Notes: generated by a model not told the origin, from the letters alone. DNA of 64,000 nucleotides from Limisphaerales bacterium (GCA_009773355.1 WRPG01000022.1:1-64000); one strand, 5' to 3'. Positions 10,139 to 21,221 are shown, counted from the first letter of the stretch. Numbers and translations: made by a program.

Positions 10139-10897
10139 ATGCACCGCTTCCACATCCCGCCCGGCAGCGCGAACGGCGCGGAGGTTTTGCTCTCGCCGGA
10201 GGAATCCCATCACGCCCTGCGCGTGCTGCGGCTCGGAGTCGGTGACGCGGTGACGTTGCTGGACGGCGCGGGCGTCGAGGCGCACGGCTCCGTCCTCGCG
10301 GCGGACAAGCGCGCGGTGCGCGTCGGCGTGCGCGAGCGCATCGTGCATCCGCCGTTGCCCTGTGCGGTGACGCTCCTCCAGGCGTTGCCCAAGGGCCGGC
10401 TCATGGACACCATCGTCGAGAAGGCCACCGAGCTGGGCGCGGCGCGCATCGTGCCACTGCTCACCGAGCACACCATCTCCCGCCCCGACGAGGACCACGC
10501 CGCGAGCAAGCTGGAGAAATGGCGCACCACCGCGCTCGAAGCCGTGAAGCAATGCGGCAACCCCTGGCTTCCGCGCATCGAGCCGCCCGTGACCTTCGCG
10601 GAGCAACTGCGGCGCAACGAGCGCTTCGACCTCGCCCTCGTCGCGTCGCTGCATCCCGGCGCGCGACCGCTGCGCTTGGTGTTCGAGGAATTTCACGCCC
10701 GCAAGAAGCGCCGGCCCGCCACGCTCGCCGTGTGGGTCGGCCCGGAAGGGGATTTCACGCCGGAGGAAATCGCGGCGCTGGTGGAGAACGGCGTGCAGCC
10801 CATCACCCTCGGCCGCCTCGTGCTGCGCTGCGACACGGCGGCGGTGGCGTTGCTGGCGCGAGTGTTGGGCGAGGTGGAGGCGCTGGAGGGAAAGTAA
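10139..10897 (+). CDS. rsmE: 16S rRNA (uracil1498-N3)-methyltransferase
   Basis: 252 residues, a SPOUT-class enzyme that methylates U1498 of 16S rRNA. The N-terminal PUA-like part (MHRFHIPPGSANGAEVLLSPEESHHALRVLRL) is typical. The C-terminal trefoil knot carries WVGPEGDFTPEEI (near 199) and LGRLVLRCDTAAVALLA, the SAM-binding loops. It follows grpE-dnaJ and the leucine-rich gene on the plus strand. Confidence 0.95.
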   Translation: MHRFHIPPGSANGAEVLLSPEESHHALRVLRLGVGDAVTLLDGAGVEAHGSVLAADKRAVRVGVRERIVHPPLPCAVTLLQALPKGRLMDTIVEKATELGAARIVPLLTEHTISRPDEDHAASKLEKWRTTALEAVKQCGNPWLPRIEPPVTFAEQLRRNERFDLALVASLHPGARPLRLVFEEFHARKKRRPATLAVWVGPEGDFTPEEIAALVENGVQPITLGRLVLRCDTAAVALLARVLGEVEALEGK

Positions 10898-10941
10898 TCC
10901 GGGTTCAACCCGAATCCCAAAGCTGGAGGTCACACTGCCAA

Positions 10942-10962
10942 AGTGGGGCGGACAGCCCCACT
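10942..10962. repeat. Short palindrome AGTGGGGC-GCCCCACT
   Basis: AGTGGGGC at 10942-10949 pairs with GCCCCACT at 10955-10962 across a five-base loop. It lies in the 170-bp space between the convergent rsmE and tsaB genes. It has no T-run, so it is more likely a dispersed repeat than a terminator. Confidence 0.6.
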
Positions 10963-11048
10963 ACGCCGGGGGCTTCGGGGTTCGGGTTCAACGTGGGGAG
11001 GCGGCGCGTATCCAGCCTGCTCAACATGCGCCGAGGTCGGATAGTGAA

Positions 11049-11069
11049 GCGGACTGAAGTCCGCGCTCC
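11049..11069 (-). repeat. Dispersed palindrome, GGAGCGC family (GGACTTCAGTCC core)
   Basis: Read on the minus strand it is GGAGCGC followed by the palindrome GGACTTCAGTCC and GC. It begins two bases past the tsaB stop codon and shares the GGAGCGC border with the elements at 6285, 20147, 24291, 28386 and 51907, although the core differs. Confidence 0.75.
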
Positions 11070-11070
11070 T

Positions 11071-11757
11071 TCAGTAGTGCCTCGGCGGCGGGGTTTTTAC
11101 GAACGTCGTCTCGCGCAGGTAAATCGGCTCCAGCTTCTCGCCCGGTTGGAAGTCGCTGCGCTGGGAGGCCAGCCGTCCGAGTTCGCCAGCGGCAGGCGAG
11201 AGCAATCTGGCTCCGGCGAACGGACACTTCGCGTCCGGGCTGACGAGCAATTCGCCGCCCACTGCAAGCGCTTCGACGGCCTCGCGTTTAAGCAGTCGCA
11301 GCGGAGCCGCCTCGTTCCATCCCTCGGCCGTGAGTTCGTAGCTGGCCGAGTAGAACTCGCCCCGCAGCGCATCAATCGCCACCGCGACGCGTCCGGTCAG
11401 CCCAGCCGACCGCGCCGTGGCCGCCAGCACTTCCGCGCTGCTGATGCCGAGCAGCTTCACTCCCAAGGCAAGCTGCCAGCCTTGCGCAACCGCGATGGCC
11501 GAACGCACGCCGGTGTAAGAGCCAGGCCCCAGCCCAACAGCGATGCACTCGACTTGCCCGCGCTCAAGACCAGCCGCGCGCAATGCCGACTCAACCAGCT
11601 CGAACGGCCCCGGCGTGATGCCTTCCGCCTCGGCGAGGCCGAGCACGCGCGCGTCCTGTGCCGGCGATTTGCAATCGCCGTCGGTGGCAGCCGGCACGGC
11701 CTCGACGACCGCCACGCCACGCCGCGCGGAGGAGAATTCAAGCGCCAAAATCTTCAT
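11071..11757 (-). CDS. tsaB: tRNA t6A biosynthesis protein TsaB
   Basis: 228 residues, an ASKHA-fold partner of TsaD needed for threonylcarbamoyladenosine at tRNA position 37. Family marks are MKILALEFSS at the start and GLGPGSYTGVRSAIAVAQGW (near 78). Residues 21-34 read ATDGDCKSPAQD and derive from a palindromic repeat (11658-11697) lying in frame near the N terminus. The start overlaps the tsaE end by 20 bases. tsaD is not in the window. Confidence 0.94.
   Translation of the reverse strand: MKILALEFSSARRGVAVVEAVPAATDGDCKSPAQDARVLGLAEAEGITPGPFELVESALRAAGLERGQVECIAVGLGPGSYTGVRSAIAVAQGWQLALGVKLLGISSAEVLAATARSAGLTGRVAVAIDALRGEFYSASYELTAEGWNEAAPLRLLKREAVEALAVGGELLVSPDAKCPFAGARLLSPAAGELGRLASQRSDFQPGEKLEPIYLRETTFVKTPPPRHY
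11658..11697. repeat. In-frame palindromic repeat within tsaB (GTGCCGGCG family)
   Basis: Fixed borders GTGCCGGCG and CGCCGT surround the palindromic core ATTTGCAAT (11658-11681). An inverted CCGGCAC closes the element at 11691-11697. The same borders with different palindromic cores occur at 27575-27673. It contributes about 14 residues to TsaB without breaking the frame. Confidence 0.85.
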
Positions 11758-12196
11758 ACTCGATGCGCCGCCGCGTCTCGCTTTCGGAAGTGAACTTCAC
11801 CCAGCGCAACCGTCCACCGGGGCTTTGAACTTTGAACTTTGAACTTTGAACTTCATCCCACCAGCGCTCCGCCCATTCCACCACCGTCACGCCGCGCGGG
11901 GTGAAGAAGTATTCGTCCAGCCCGGCACCAACGATTTGCGCGCGGGTGTCGAGGCGGTAGAGGTCGAGGTGGAAGAGCGGCAGGCTTCCGCCGGTGTATT
12001 CGTTGACGAGCGCAAAGGTCGGCGAGGCGACGCGGCCCGTGAAGCCCAGCCCGCGCGCAAGGCCCTTCACGAGCTGTGTCTTGCCCGCGCCGAGGTCGCC
12101 GCAGAGCGCGAGCGTCCAGCCGGGGGCGGCCTCCCGCGCCCACGCCTCGCCCAGCGCGGCGGTTTCCTCCGGCGAATTGGTGACGATTTCCTTCAA
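11738..12196 (-). CDS. tsaE: tRNA t6A biosynthesis ATPase TsaE
   Basis: 152 residues, the P-loop ATPase of the TsaBDE complex. Visible are Walker A GDLGAGKTQLVKGLARGLG (about 33-51), SPTFALVNEY, HLDLYRL and VVEWAER. The start is taken as TTG at 12196, because it overlaps the thiL stop by four bases and gives the family N terminus KEIVTNSPEETAALG; the frame is open further upstream. Residues 115-125 (EVQSSKFKVQS) come from a CTTTGAA heptamer array inside the gene, beyond the conserved motifs. Confidence 0.9.
   Translation of the reverse strand: MKEIVTNSPEETAALGEAWAREAAPGWTLALCGDLGAGKTQLVKGLARGLGFTGRVASPTFALVNEYTGGSLPLFHLDLYRLDTRAQIVGAGLDEYFFTPRGVTVVEWAERWWDEVQSSKFKVQSPGGRLRWVKFTSESETRRRIEYEDFGA
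11823..11853 (-). repeat. CTTTGAA heptamer array within tsaE
   Basis: On the plus strand CTTTGAA is repeated exactly four times (11823-11850) with three further bases. It encodes the SSKFKVQS peptide of TsaE on the minus strand. A related array at 63773-63797 encodes the same peptide at the end of an unrelated methyltransferase. Confidence 0.92.
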
Positions 12197-13128
12197 CTGG
12201 TGAAGTGCTCGTAGCCGCGCAGGTTGAACTCCCGCAGGCCGCGCTCGTCGCGGAGGCGCAGGCCGGAGGCGGCAGTGATCTTGCCGACGCACGAGAGCTT
12301 CACGTCGGGGAACTGCGCCTTCCACGCGTCCAGCAGCGGCACGGCGGTCCGGCTGGCGACGGTGAAGAGCAGCTCAAAATCCTCGCCGTCGGTCAACGCG
12401 GCGAGCAGCGGCGGCTTGGCGGAGGACTCCGCCCGGGCCTGGAGTTTTGCGGCGCGGCTGACAGGAACGGCGCTCGACAGCAGTTCCGCGCCGACACCGC
12501 TGGCATCGAGGATGTGCCGCAGGTCGCCGGCCAGGCCGTCGCTCAGGTCAATCATCGCGTGGACGGTGAAGCGCTCGGCCAGCCAGCGCGCCTCGGCCAA
12601 TCGCGGCTCGAAGTCGAGGTGCCGCCCCGCCAGCGAACCGCCCAGCGTGCCGGTGACAAAGATGGCGTCACCGACCTTCGCGCCGGAGCGGAGCACCTGC
12701 CGGCTGCGCGGCACGGTGCCGAGCAGCGCGATGGAGAGCAGCAGCCGCCCGGGGTTCGTGGTGGTCTCGCCGCCGACGATGGCGATGCCGTGCTTCCGTG
12801 CGAGCGCGTTCATGCCGGCGTAGATGGTCTCGACGCGTGCGAGGTCGAACTCCTGCGGCAGCGCGAGCGTGACGACGGCGTGCGTGGGCGTGCCAGCCAT
12901 CGCGGCGACGTCGCTGAGGCAGCGGGCGAGCGCCTTGTGCCCGACCTTTTCCGGCGGTGCGTCGGCGGAGAAGTGAACGCCCTCGACCACGGCATCGGTC
13001 TTGAAGAGCAGCAGGTGATGCGGCAGGCCGAGGTCGAGCACCGCGCAGTCATCGCCCGCGCCGGCCAGCACGGAATCATGCGTGGGCAGCGTGGCCTTGA
13101 GCCGGGCGATGAGGTCGAACTCTTTCAC
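12193..13128 (-). CDS. thiL: Thiamine-monophosphate kinase
   Basis: 311 residues. ThiL phosphorylates thiamine monophosphate to the diphosphate cofactor. Family features are GAGDDCAVLD (about 24-33), KTDAVVEGVHFS, VGHKALARCLSDVAAMAGTP, IVGGETT, MIDLSDGLAGDL and LTDGEDFELLFTV, which together hold the Mg2+/ATP sites. Its start overlaps the CPBP gene stop by four bases and its stop overlaps the proposed tsaE start, so it sits in a tightly coupled operon. Confidence 0.95.
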   Translation of the reverse strand: MKEFDLIARLKATLPTHDSVLAGAGDDCAVLDLGLPHHLLLFKTDAVVEGVHFSADAPPEKVGHKALARCLSDVAAMAGTPTHAVVTLALPQEFDLARVETIYAGMNALARKHGIAIVGGETTTNPGRLLLSIALLGTVPRSRQVLRSGAKVGDAIFVTGTLGGSLAGRHLDFEPRLAEARWLAERFTVHAMIDLSDGLAGDLRHILDASGVGAELLSSAVPVSRAAKLQARAESSAKPPLLAALTDGEDFELLFTVASRTAVPLLDAWKAQFPDVKLSCVGKITAASGLRLRDERGLREFNLRGYEHFTS

Positions 13129-13865
13129 GATGGCAGCTTGAAGAACTGCCTCAGCTCGCCCTGGAAGACGAGGGCGCAGTAGTTCGCCGCGTTGAACAGG
13201 CTGTGCGTCAGGATGGGCGCAAGCAGGTTGCCGGTGCGCTCGTAGAGGAACACCAGCACCATCGCGAGAAAGGTCAGCGGGAGGAAGGTCGCCGTGTTCG
13301 CGTGCGTGAGCGCGAAGAGCAGCGACGTGCCCCAGAGCGCCATCTGCGGCCAGCCGCGCTGCTTGACGGCGGGATAGAGGATGCCACGAAAGAGGATTTC
13401 CTCGACCACCGGCGCGCCGAGGATGGCGACGAACGCGAAGAACACGCGCTGTTGCAGGGTCTGCGTCTCCTGCAAGGTCTGCACGACCACCTGCACCTCG
13501 GGCTGCACGCTCACGCTCTTCATGCCCATCGCGGAGAGCTGCTGGAGCGCCAGCGCCACCGGCAGGGCGACCAGCACGCCGGCCAGCGCCAGCCCCAGTG
13601 TGCGGACGATGCCTTCCCGCCGGAATCCGAAGCCCTCACACCACCCGATGCCATGCTGGCGCAGCAGGACCGCCACCAGCAGCAGCGTGCCGCCGTGCAG
13701 CACCAGCGAGTTGGTCACGAACAGGAAGAACTTGCCCTCCTGCGTGGCGAAGGCGGCCTTGGGCAGCACCGCGCTGGACGCCAACGCTCCGATGGAAAGG
13801 CAGAAGCACACCCCCGCGACGAAGCGCAGCAGCGGTTCAGCTTCCCATTTTCGTTCCGGCAACAC
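13125..13865 (-). CDS. CPBP-family intramembrane metalloprotease
   Basis: 246 residues with about seven or eight hydrophobic segments. The CPBP/Rce1 active-site motifs are present: VVEEILFRG (near 153-161) with the glutamate pair, FALTHANT, and a C-terminal HSLFNAAN. Members cleave membrane proteins or CAAX-like substrates; the target here is unknown. It is first in the CPBP-thiL-tsaE-tsaB run, with a four-base overlap into thiL. Confidence 0.9.
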   Translation of the reverse strand: MLPERKWEAEPLLRFVAGVCFCLSIGALASSAVLPKAAFATQEGKFFLFVTNSLVLHGGTLLLVAVLLRQHGIGWCEGFGFRREGIVRTLGLALAGVLVALPVALALQQLSAMGMKSVSVQPEVQVVVQTLQETQTLQQRVFFAFVAILGAPVVEEILFRGILYPAVKQRGWPQMALWGTSLLFALTHANTATFLPLTFLAMVLVFLYERTGNLLAPILTHSLFNAANYCALVFQGELRQFFKLPS

Positions 13866-13967
13866 GCGCGCAGGCTAGTCGGCGGAAGAAACTGAGAGAA
13901 TGAAAAAGGTGCGCCGCGGCCAGCAGTGCAACGCTCATCACCACCCGGCGAAGCAGGCGGGGCTGCG

Positions 13968-16631
13968 CTATGCGGCCGGCGCTTCCTCGCCGCGCTCCTC
14001 GCTGATGACGGGGGCGATGGCCTGGAGCTTGTCGCCGGGGTCGAGGTTCACGAGCTTCACGCCCATCGTGTTGCGGCCCGCCTCGCGGATGCCCTGCACG
14101 GGGATGCGGACCATCTGGCCGCCGCTGGTGATGAGCATGATCTCGTCGGCATCCCGCACGGTGAGCGCGCCCACCACGCCGCCGGTCTTGTCGCCGACCT
14201 TCATGGTGATGCGGCCCTTGCCGCCGCGCGACTGCTTGCGGGTGCCGCTCTCGCCCTGCACCAGATACTCGTCGAAGGAAGTGCGCTTGCCGATGCCGTT
14301 CTCGCCGGCCACCAGCAACGCCGCGTCCGGCACCACCACCGCGAGCGCCACGACCTCGTCGCCCTTTTCCAAGGTGATGCCCTTCACGCCGCCGGCGCTG
14401 CGGCCCATGCTGCGCACGTCGGACTCGCTGAAGCGGATGCTCATGCCGTCCTTGGTGATGAGGATCACGTCGTCGCCATCGTCGCCGCCCGGCGCGCTGC
14501 CGCGCGTCTGCTTCACGTCAATCAGCGTGTCGCCCTCGTCAATGGTGATGGCGATGATGCCACCTTTGCGGACGTTGCCGAACTCGTTGAGGGTGGTCTT
14601 CTTCACCGTGCCTTGCTGCGTGGCGAAGAACAGCTCACCGGGCTGCTGCCAGGTCACGTCCTCCTTGTTCGCGTCGGTCTTGGACAGGATGCGGATGAGG
14701 GCGGCGACTTTTTCGTCGGCCTTCAACTCAAGGAGGTTCGCGATGCTGCGGCCCTTCGAGGCGCGGCCCATGTCGGGAATCTCGTGCACGCGCTCGACAT
14801 ACACTCGGCCCGTGTTCGTGAAGAACATGAGATAGTCGTGCGTGCTGGCGGTGAAGAGATGCTCGATGAAGTCGCTCTCCTCCGGCGTGTCCGCCTCGCG
14901 CGTGGTCATGCCGATGACGCCCTTGCCGCCGCGCCGCTGGGCGCGGTAGGCGGAGACGGCGGTGCGCTTGATGAGGCCGGCGTGGGTGAGCGTGATGATG
15001 ACGCCCTCGTTGGCGATGAGGTCTTCGATGGCGATCTCGCCCTCGTCGGGCACGATTTGAGTCATGCGCGGCGTGGCGTGCTTTTCCTTAATGGTCTTCA
15101 GCTCGCCCTTGATGATGGCCATGACGCGCGACTCCTTGGCGAGGATGTCGAGCAGGTCCTTGATGACTTCGAGGAGCGCCTTGTATTCGGCCTCGACCTT
15201 GTCGATTTCGAGTCCCGTGAGCTGGTAGAGGCGAAGCTCAAGAATGGCGTCCACCTGACGCTCGCTGAGCGCGAAACGACCTTCCGTGAGCTGGCTTTCG
15301 TGGCGGATGAGGATGCCCCAGCGCTCGACTTGCTCGCGGGTCCACTCGTAGGCGAGCAGCTTCACGCGGGCTTCCTCCTTGTTGTCGCTGCTGCGGATGA
15401 TGTGAATGAACTCGTCGAGGTTCGCGAGCGCAACGAGGTAGCCTTCGAGCAGTTCGGCGCGCTCCTCGGCCTTCTTCAGCTCGAAGCGCGTGCGGCGCAG
15501 GATGACCTCGCGGCGATGGTCAATGTAGGCGGAGATGAGCTGCTTGAGATTCAGCGTCTTGGGCTTGCCGTGGTCAATGGCGAGGGCGTTGACGCTGAAG
15601 GAAATCTCGAGCTGGGTGTGCTGGAAAAGATTGTTGATGACGACCTTGGGCAGGGCGTCGCGCTTCAGCTCGATGACGAGGCGGCAGTGCTCGTCGGACT
15701 CGTTGCGCATCGCGGAGATGTCCGTGATGACCTTCTGGTTCACGAGGTCGGCGATGCTCGATTCGAGCGCCGCGCGGTTCACGTTGAAGGGAATTTCCGT
15801 GATGACGAGCTGCTCGCGGTTGCCCTTGAGCTCCTCGCTGCCGATCTTGCCGCGCAGCTTGATGGAGCCGCGCCCGGTCTCGAAATAGTTCTTGATGCCC
15901 TCGATGCCGCAGATGAAGCCGCCGGTCGGGAAGTCGGGGCCTTTGATGAACTTCATCAGGCCCGGGATGGAGATGGTCGGGTCATCAATCTGCGCGCAGA
16001 TGCCGTCAATGACTTCGCCGAGGTTGTGCGGCGGCATGTTCGTGGCCATGCCGACCGCGATGCCGGTGCCGCCGTTGACGAGCAGATTGGGAAACGCCGC
16101 CGGGAAGACCGTCGGCTCCGTCATGCGCTCGTCGTAGTTCGGGACGAAGTCCACCGTGTCCCGGTCCATGTCCTGCATGAGCGCCGCGCCTAGGTGCGTC
16201 AGCCGGGCCTCGGTGTAACGCATCGCGGCGGGCGGGTCGGCCTCGACGGAGCCGAAGTTGCCTTTGCCGTCCACGAGTTTCTCGCGCATCACCCACGGCT
16301 GGGCCATGTGGACGAGCGTGGGGTAAATCACCGCCTCGCCGTGCGGGTGGTAGTTGCCGGAGGTGTCACCACAGATCTTGGCGCACTTGTAGTGCTTGCG
16401 CCCAGGAAAGAGCGACAACTCGTGCATCGCGTAGAGGATGCGGCGCTGGGAAGGCTTGAGGCCGTCGCGCACGTCGGGCAATGCGCGCGAGATGATGACC
16501 GACATCGAGTAGTCGAGGAACGAGTTCTTAATCTCGTCGGCGACGTTGATCTTGGTGATCTTCTCGCCTTGCGTGTAGGCGGAGCCGGTCGGCTGCGCGG
16601 GCGGGGGAGGGGGGGGAGTTTCTTCAGGCAT
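13968..16631 (-). CDS. gyrA: DNA gyrase subunit A
   Basis: 887 residues. The catalytic tyrosine is Y139 in AAMRYTEARL. The breakage-reunion domain continues through FPNLLVNGGTGIAVGMATNMPPHN. The gyrase-specific GyrA box QRRGGKG (near 562) separates it from topoisomerase IV. The proline-rich N-terminal extension (EETPPPPPPAQP) is unusual but short. It lies downstream of gyrB on the same strand, with a toxin-antitoxin pair between them; only nine bases separate the toxin stop codon (16641) from the gyrA ATG. Confidence 0.97.
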   Translation of the reverse strand: MPEETPPPPPPAQPTGSAYTQGEKITKINVADEIKNSFLDYSMSVIISRALPDVRDGLKPSQRRILYAMHELSLFPGRKHYKCAKICGDTSGNYHPHGEAVIYPTLVHMAQPWVMREKLVDGKGNFGSVEADPPAAMRYTEARLTHLGAALMQDMDRDTVDFVPNYDERMTEPTVFPAAFPNLLVNGGTGIAVGMATNMPPHNLGEVIDGICAQIDDPTISIPGLMKFIKGPDFPTGGFICGIEGIKNYFETGRGSIKLRGKIGSEELKGNREQLVITEIPFNVNRAALESSIADLVNQKVITDISAMRNESDEHCRLVIELKRDALPKVVINNLFQHTQLEISFSVNALAIDHGKPKTLNLKQLISAYIDHRREVILRRTRFELKKAEERAELLEGYLVALANLDEFIHIIRSSDNKEEARVKLLAYEWTREQVERWGILIRHESQLTEGRFALSERQVDAILELRLYQLTGLEIDKVEAEYKALLEVIKDLLDILAKESRVMAIIKGELKTIKEKHATPRMTQIVPDEGEIAIEDLIANEGVIITLTHAGLIKRTAVSAYRAQRRGGKGVIGMTTREADTPEESDFIEHLFTASTHDYLMFFTNTGRVYVERVHEIPDMGRASKGRSIANLLELKADEKVAALIRILSKTDANKEDVTWQQPGELFFATQQGTVKKTTLNEFGNVRKGGIIAITIDEGDTLIDVKQTRGSAPGGDDGDDVILITKDGMSIRFSESDVRSMGRSAGGVKGITLEKGDEVVALAVVVPDAALLVAGENGIGKRTSFDEYLVQGESGTRKQSRGGKGRITMKVGDKTGGVVGALTVRDADEIMLITSGGQMVRIPVQGIREAGRNTMGVKLVNLDPGDKLQAIAPVISEERGEEAPAA

Positions 16632-16640
16632 GAGGGGAAA

Positions 16641-17078
16641 TCAAGTGGCGGCACTGTCCGCTGGAAACACGTCGTGGCCGAGCAGCTTCGCGGCGTCGCG
16701 CAAACGGCCATCGGTCGTGACTAGCGGAAAATCATGGCACAACTCCGCCGTGGCGAGGTGGAAGGCGTCGAGGGTGCGGAGCGGCACTTTGGGGTGACAG
16801 TGCTCGAGCAGATGCCGGGCTTTCCGCTGCACGGTGGGGTTCAACGGCTCGATGCGAATCTCCCCGGCCGCGATGCGCGTATCGAGCTCGGCCCACGCAC
16901 GTCGCCGGTCGGGCAGACCGATTTTCCCGGCGCGCTCACGGGCGAGCAACGCCGAGAAAACCTCGGTCAGCGCGAGTTCGGAGGTGACGAGCGGCTGGCC
17001 TTCCAGTGAGCGCACGAACAGTTCGCTGTCCGGCTCGGCCACGAGCAGTTTCACGAAGATGCAGGAGTCGAGATACAT
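16641..17078 (-). CDS. PIN-domain toxin (VapC-like ribonuclease)
   Basis: 145 residues. Acidic residues of the PIN active site are visible in MYLDSCIFVKLL (D4), LALTEVFSALL (E), LRTLDAFHLATA (D) and LVTTDGRL (D). PIN toxins cleave tRNA or other RNA in a Mg2+-dependent way. It follows the antitoxin gene by three bases, and both lie between gyrB and gyrA. The family is an RNase, so there is no reason to think it attacks gyrase. Confidence 0.88.
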   Translation of the reverse strand: MYLDSCIFVKLLVAEPDSELFVRSLEGQPLVTSELALTEVFSALLARERAGKIGLPDRRRAWAELDTRIAAGEIRIEPLNPTVQRKARHLLEHCHPKVPLRTLDAFHLATAELCHDFPLVTTDGRLRDAAKLLGHDVFPADSAAT

Positions 17079-17081
17079 GAG

Positions 17082-17417
17082 CTACCAGCCCCGCCCATCG
17101 CGGTCTTCGCGGATGAGTTCCTCCGCCGTCGGCCCGCCCCGCCACGGCGGCATTTTTTTAAGGTGCTCCCAAGTGCCGGTGAACACCTTGCGCTGCTCGT
17201 GCTTGGCGACGGGCGACAGAACCGCCTTCGGCACGCCATCGCTGGTGATGGTGACCTGCTGGCCACCCGCCACCAACTCGAGCAGTGCCGAGAGCCGGGC
17301 CTTGGCCGCGCGCACCGGGATGGAAAGCCCCACACCCGGCAGCGCCATGGTTTCGCGAAGCTCCATCGGCTCCGATTTGGCTTCTGGGAATTTGGTGATG
17401 CGTGTTTTCGACTTCAT
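17082..17417 (-). CDS. Phd/YefM-type antitoxin
   Basis: 111 residues. The segment IPVRAAKARLSALLELVAGG followed by QQVTITSDGVPKAVLSPV is the classic Phd/YefM DNA-binding fold. The C-terminal tail (KMPPWRGGPTAEELIREDRD) would wrap the PIN toxin. ATG 17417 is chosen rather than an upstream start at 17465, because the latter would place the 20-bp operator-like palindrome inside the gene. Confidence 0.85.
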   Translation of the reverse strand: MKSKTRITKFPEAKSEPMELRETMALPGVGLSIPVRAAKARLSALLELVAGGQQVTITSDGVPKAVLSPVAKHEQRKVFTGTWEHLKKMPPWRGGPTAEELIREDRDGRGW

Positions 17418-17425
17418 GGCGGCAA

Positions 17426-17445
17426 TGTAGTCACGCGTGACTACA
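17426..17445. promoter_or_regulatory. Perfect 20-bp palindromic operator upstream of the antitoxin
   Basis: Half-site TGTAGTCACG is followed immediately by its reverse complement, with no mismatch. The site ends nine bases upstream of the antitoxin ATG. Phd/YefM antitoxins repress their own operons through such palindromes, so autoregulation is a reasonable inference. Confidence 0.8.
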
Positions 17446-17461
17446 CTCGTCAAATTCTTTT

Positions 17462-20256
<2,795 letters not shown>

Positions 20257-20727
20257 TCAGTTGAAGTTCAACACCACGAACCACGCGGTGTTGTTCTTGT
20301 CGTCACCGGCGAGGACGAGGGCGTCGGGCTTGGCGAGGGAATGACGGCGGGTGACGATGGTCTTGCCTTTGCCGATGAGTTTCACCTCGGCCATGTTTTC
20401 CGGGAGGATTTTGATGTCCACGGAGCACTCCTCGCTCAACTTGACCGTCTGCGGCTTGCTGGCGGTGACTCCAGCGGTCTTGCGGTTGACCTCGAAGTAG
20501 TTCTGCCACTTGAAGATTTTGCCAAGCTTCTCGCGGAGCTTGGCGTCCACCTCCTTGAGGGTCTTGCCCGTGGGTTTGGCTTCATCCGTTCCCCAGACAA
20601 GGACGGCTTGGACGCGGGTCTCCACCGGCACCGAAGCGGCGACGACTTGGAGCAACCCCCACCCCAATCCCAACAGCAGGACAAGGAAGTGCCAGCGCGA
20701 CGGTTTACTTGTCGGCTTCTGGCGCAT
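20257..20727 (-). CDS. Hypothetical membrane-anchored or secreted protein
   Basis: 156 residues. A basic N terminus is followed by one hydrophobic segment (about 13-30, HFLVLLLGLGWGLLQVVAA), so the protein is exported or anchored. The remainder reads as a beta-rich domain with no motif I recognise. It overlaps the anti-sigma gene by 23 bases, so it probably belongs to the same ECF sigma regulon operon and may act with it at the membrane. Confidence 0.7.
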   Translation of the reverse strand: MRQKPTSKPSRWHFLVLLLGLGWGLLQVVAASVPVETRVQAVLVWGTDEAKPTGKTLKEVDAKLREKLGKIFKWQNYFEVNRKTAGVTASKPQTVKLSEECSVDIKILPENMAEVKLIGKGKTIVTRRHSLAKPDALVLAGDDKNNTAWFVVLNFN

Positions 20728-21205
20728 TTTTCACTTCCTCGCTGACGGGGCTGAAGTTGCCGTTTTCGTCGGCCACATAGACCACGGACATCTGCTCCGA
20801 CTCAGAGCGGAAGCTGACGGCGTTCACGTCCTCGGGCACGCTCTCGCTGTCGGCCCCGTCGGTGGAGCGGCCACCGCTGACGACGAACATGACGGCGACC
20901 ATCGCGGCCAAGCCCGTGGCCGGATAGAGCAGCTTGAGCCACCAAGAGCGCTCGGCGGGGGCGGTCGCAGCGGCCTTCTTTTCCTCGATCGCAATGGTGC
21001 GCTCAATCTTGCTCCAGAAAAACTCGCGGGTCTCGGGCAGCGCCAGCTCGGCGTCATTGCCCACGAGGGCGCCCTTGGTCCACTTAAGCTCCTGCATCAG
21101 CGCGGCGCTTTGGGCGTCCTGCGCGAGGAGGGCCTCAACTTCCCGCACTTCGCGGGCGTCGAGTTCGCCATCCACCAGAGCCTGCAACTTCAATTCCGTG
21201 TTCAT
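20705..21205 (-). CDS. Putative anti-sigma factor
   Basis: About 166 residues. The N-terminal cytoplasmic part resembles zinc-less anti-sigma domains (LQALVDGELDAREVREVEALLAQDA). One transmembrane helix follows (about 98-112, LYPATGLAAMVAVMFVV) and then a short periplasmic tail. ATG 21205 is chosen because a GAAGG sequence precedes it; GTG 21217 is the alternative. It starts 16 bases after the ECF sigma gene, the standard arrangement for a sigma factor and its membrane-bound inhibitor. Confidence 0.8.
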   Translation of the reverse strand: MNTELKLQALVDGELDAREVREVEALLAQDAQSAALMQELKWTKGALVGNDAELALPETREFFWSKIERTIAIEEKKAAATAPAERSWWLKLLYPATGLAAMVAVMFVVSGGRSTDGADSESVPEDVNAVSFRSESEQMSVVYVADENGNFSPVSEEVKNAPEADK

Positions 21206-21221
21206 AACTGCCTTCACTTTC

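Noticed and set aside
11738-12325. The longer 195-codon form of TsaE
   Set aside because: The extra N terminus is the translated shadow of thiL and is not family-like.
13926-16193. A 755-codon plus-strand open frame opposite gyrA
   Set aside because: It is a shadow of gyrA on the other strand, a common effect of GC-rich codon use; the protein lacks any family pattern.
16641-17417. A gyrase-poisoning toxin (CcdB/ParE-like) because of its place in gyrBA
   Set aside because: The toxin has PIN-domain acidic motifs, so it is an RNase type; nothing resembles CcdB or ParE.
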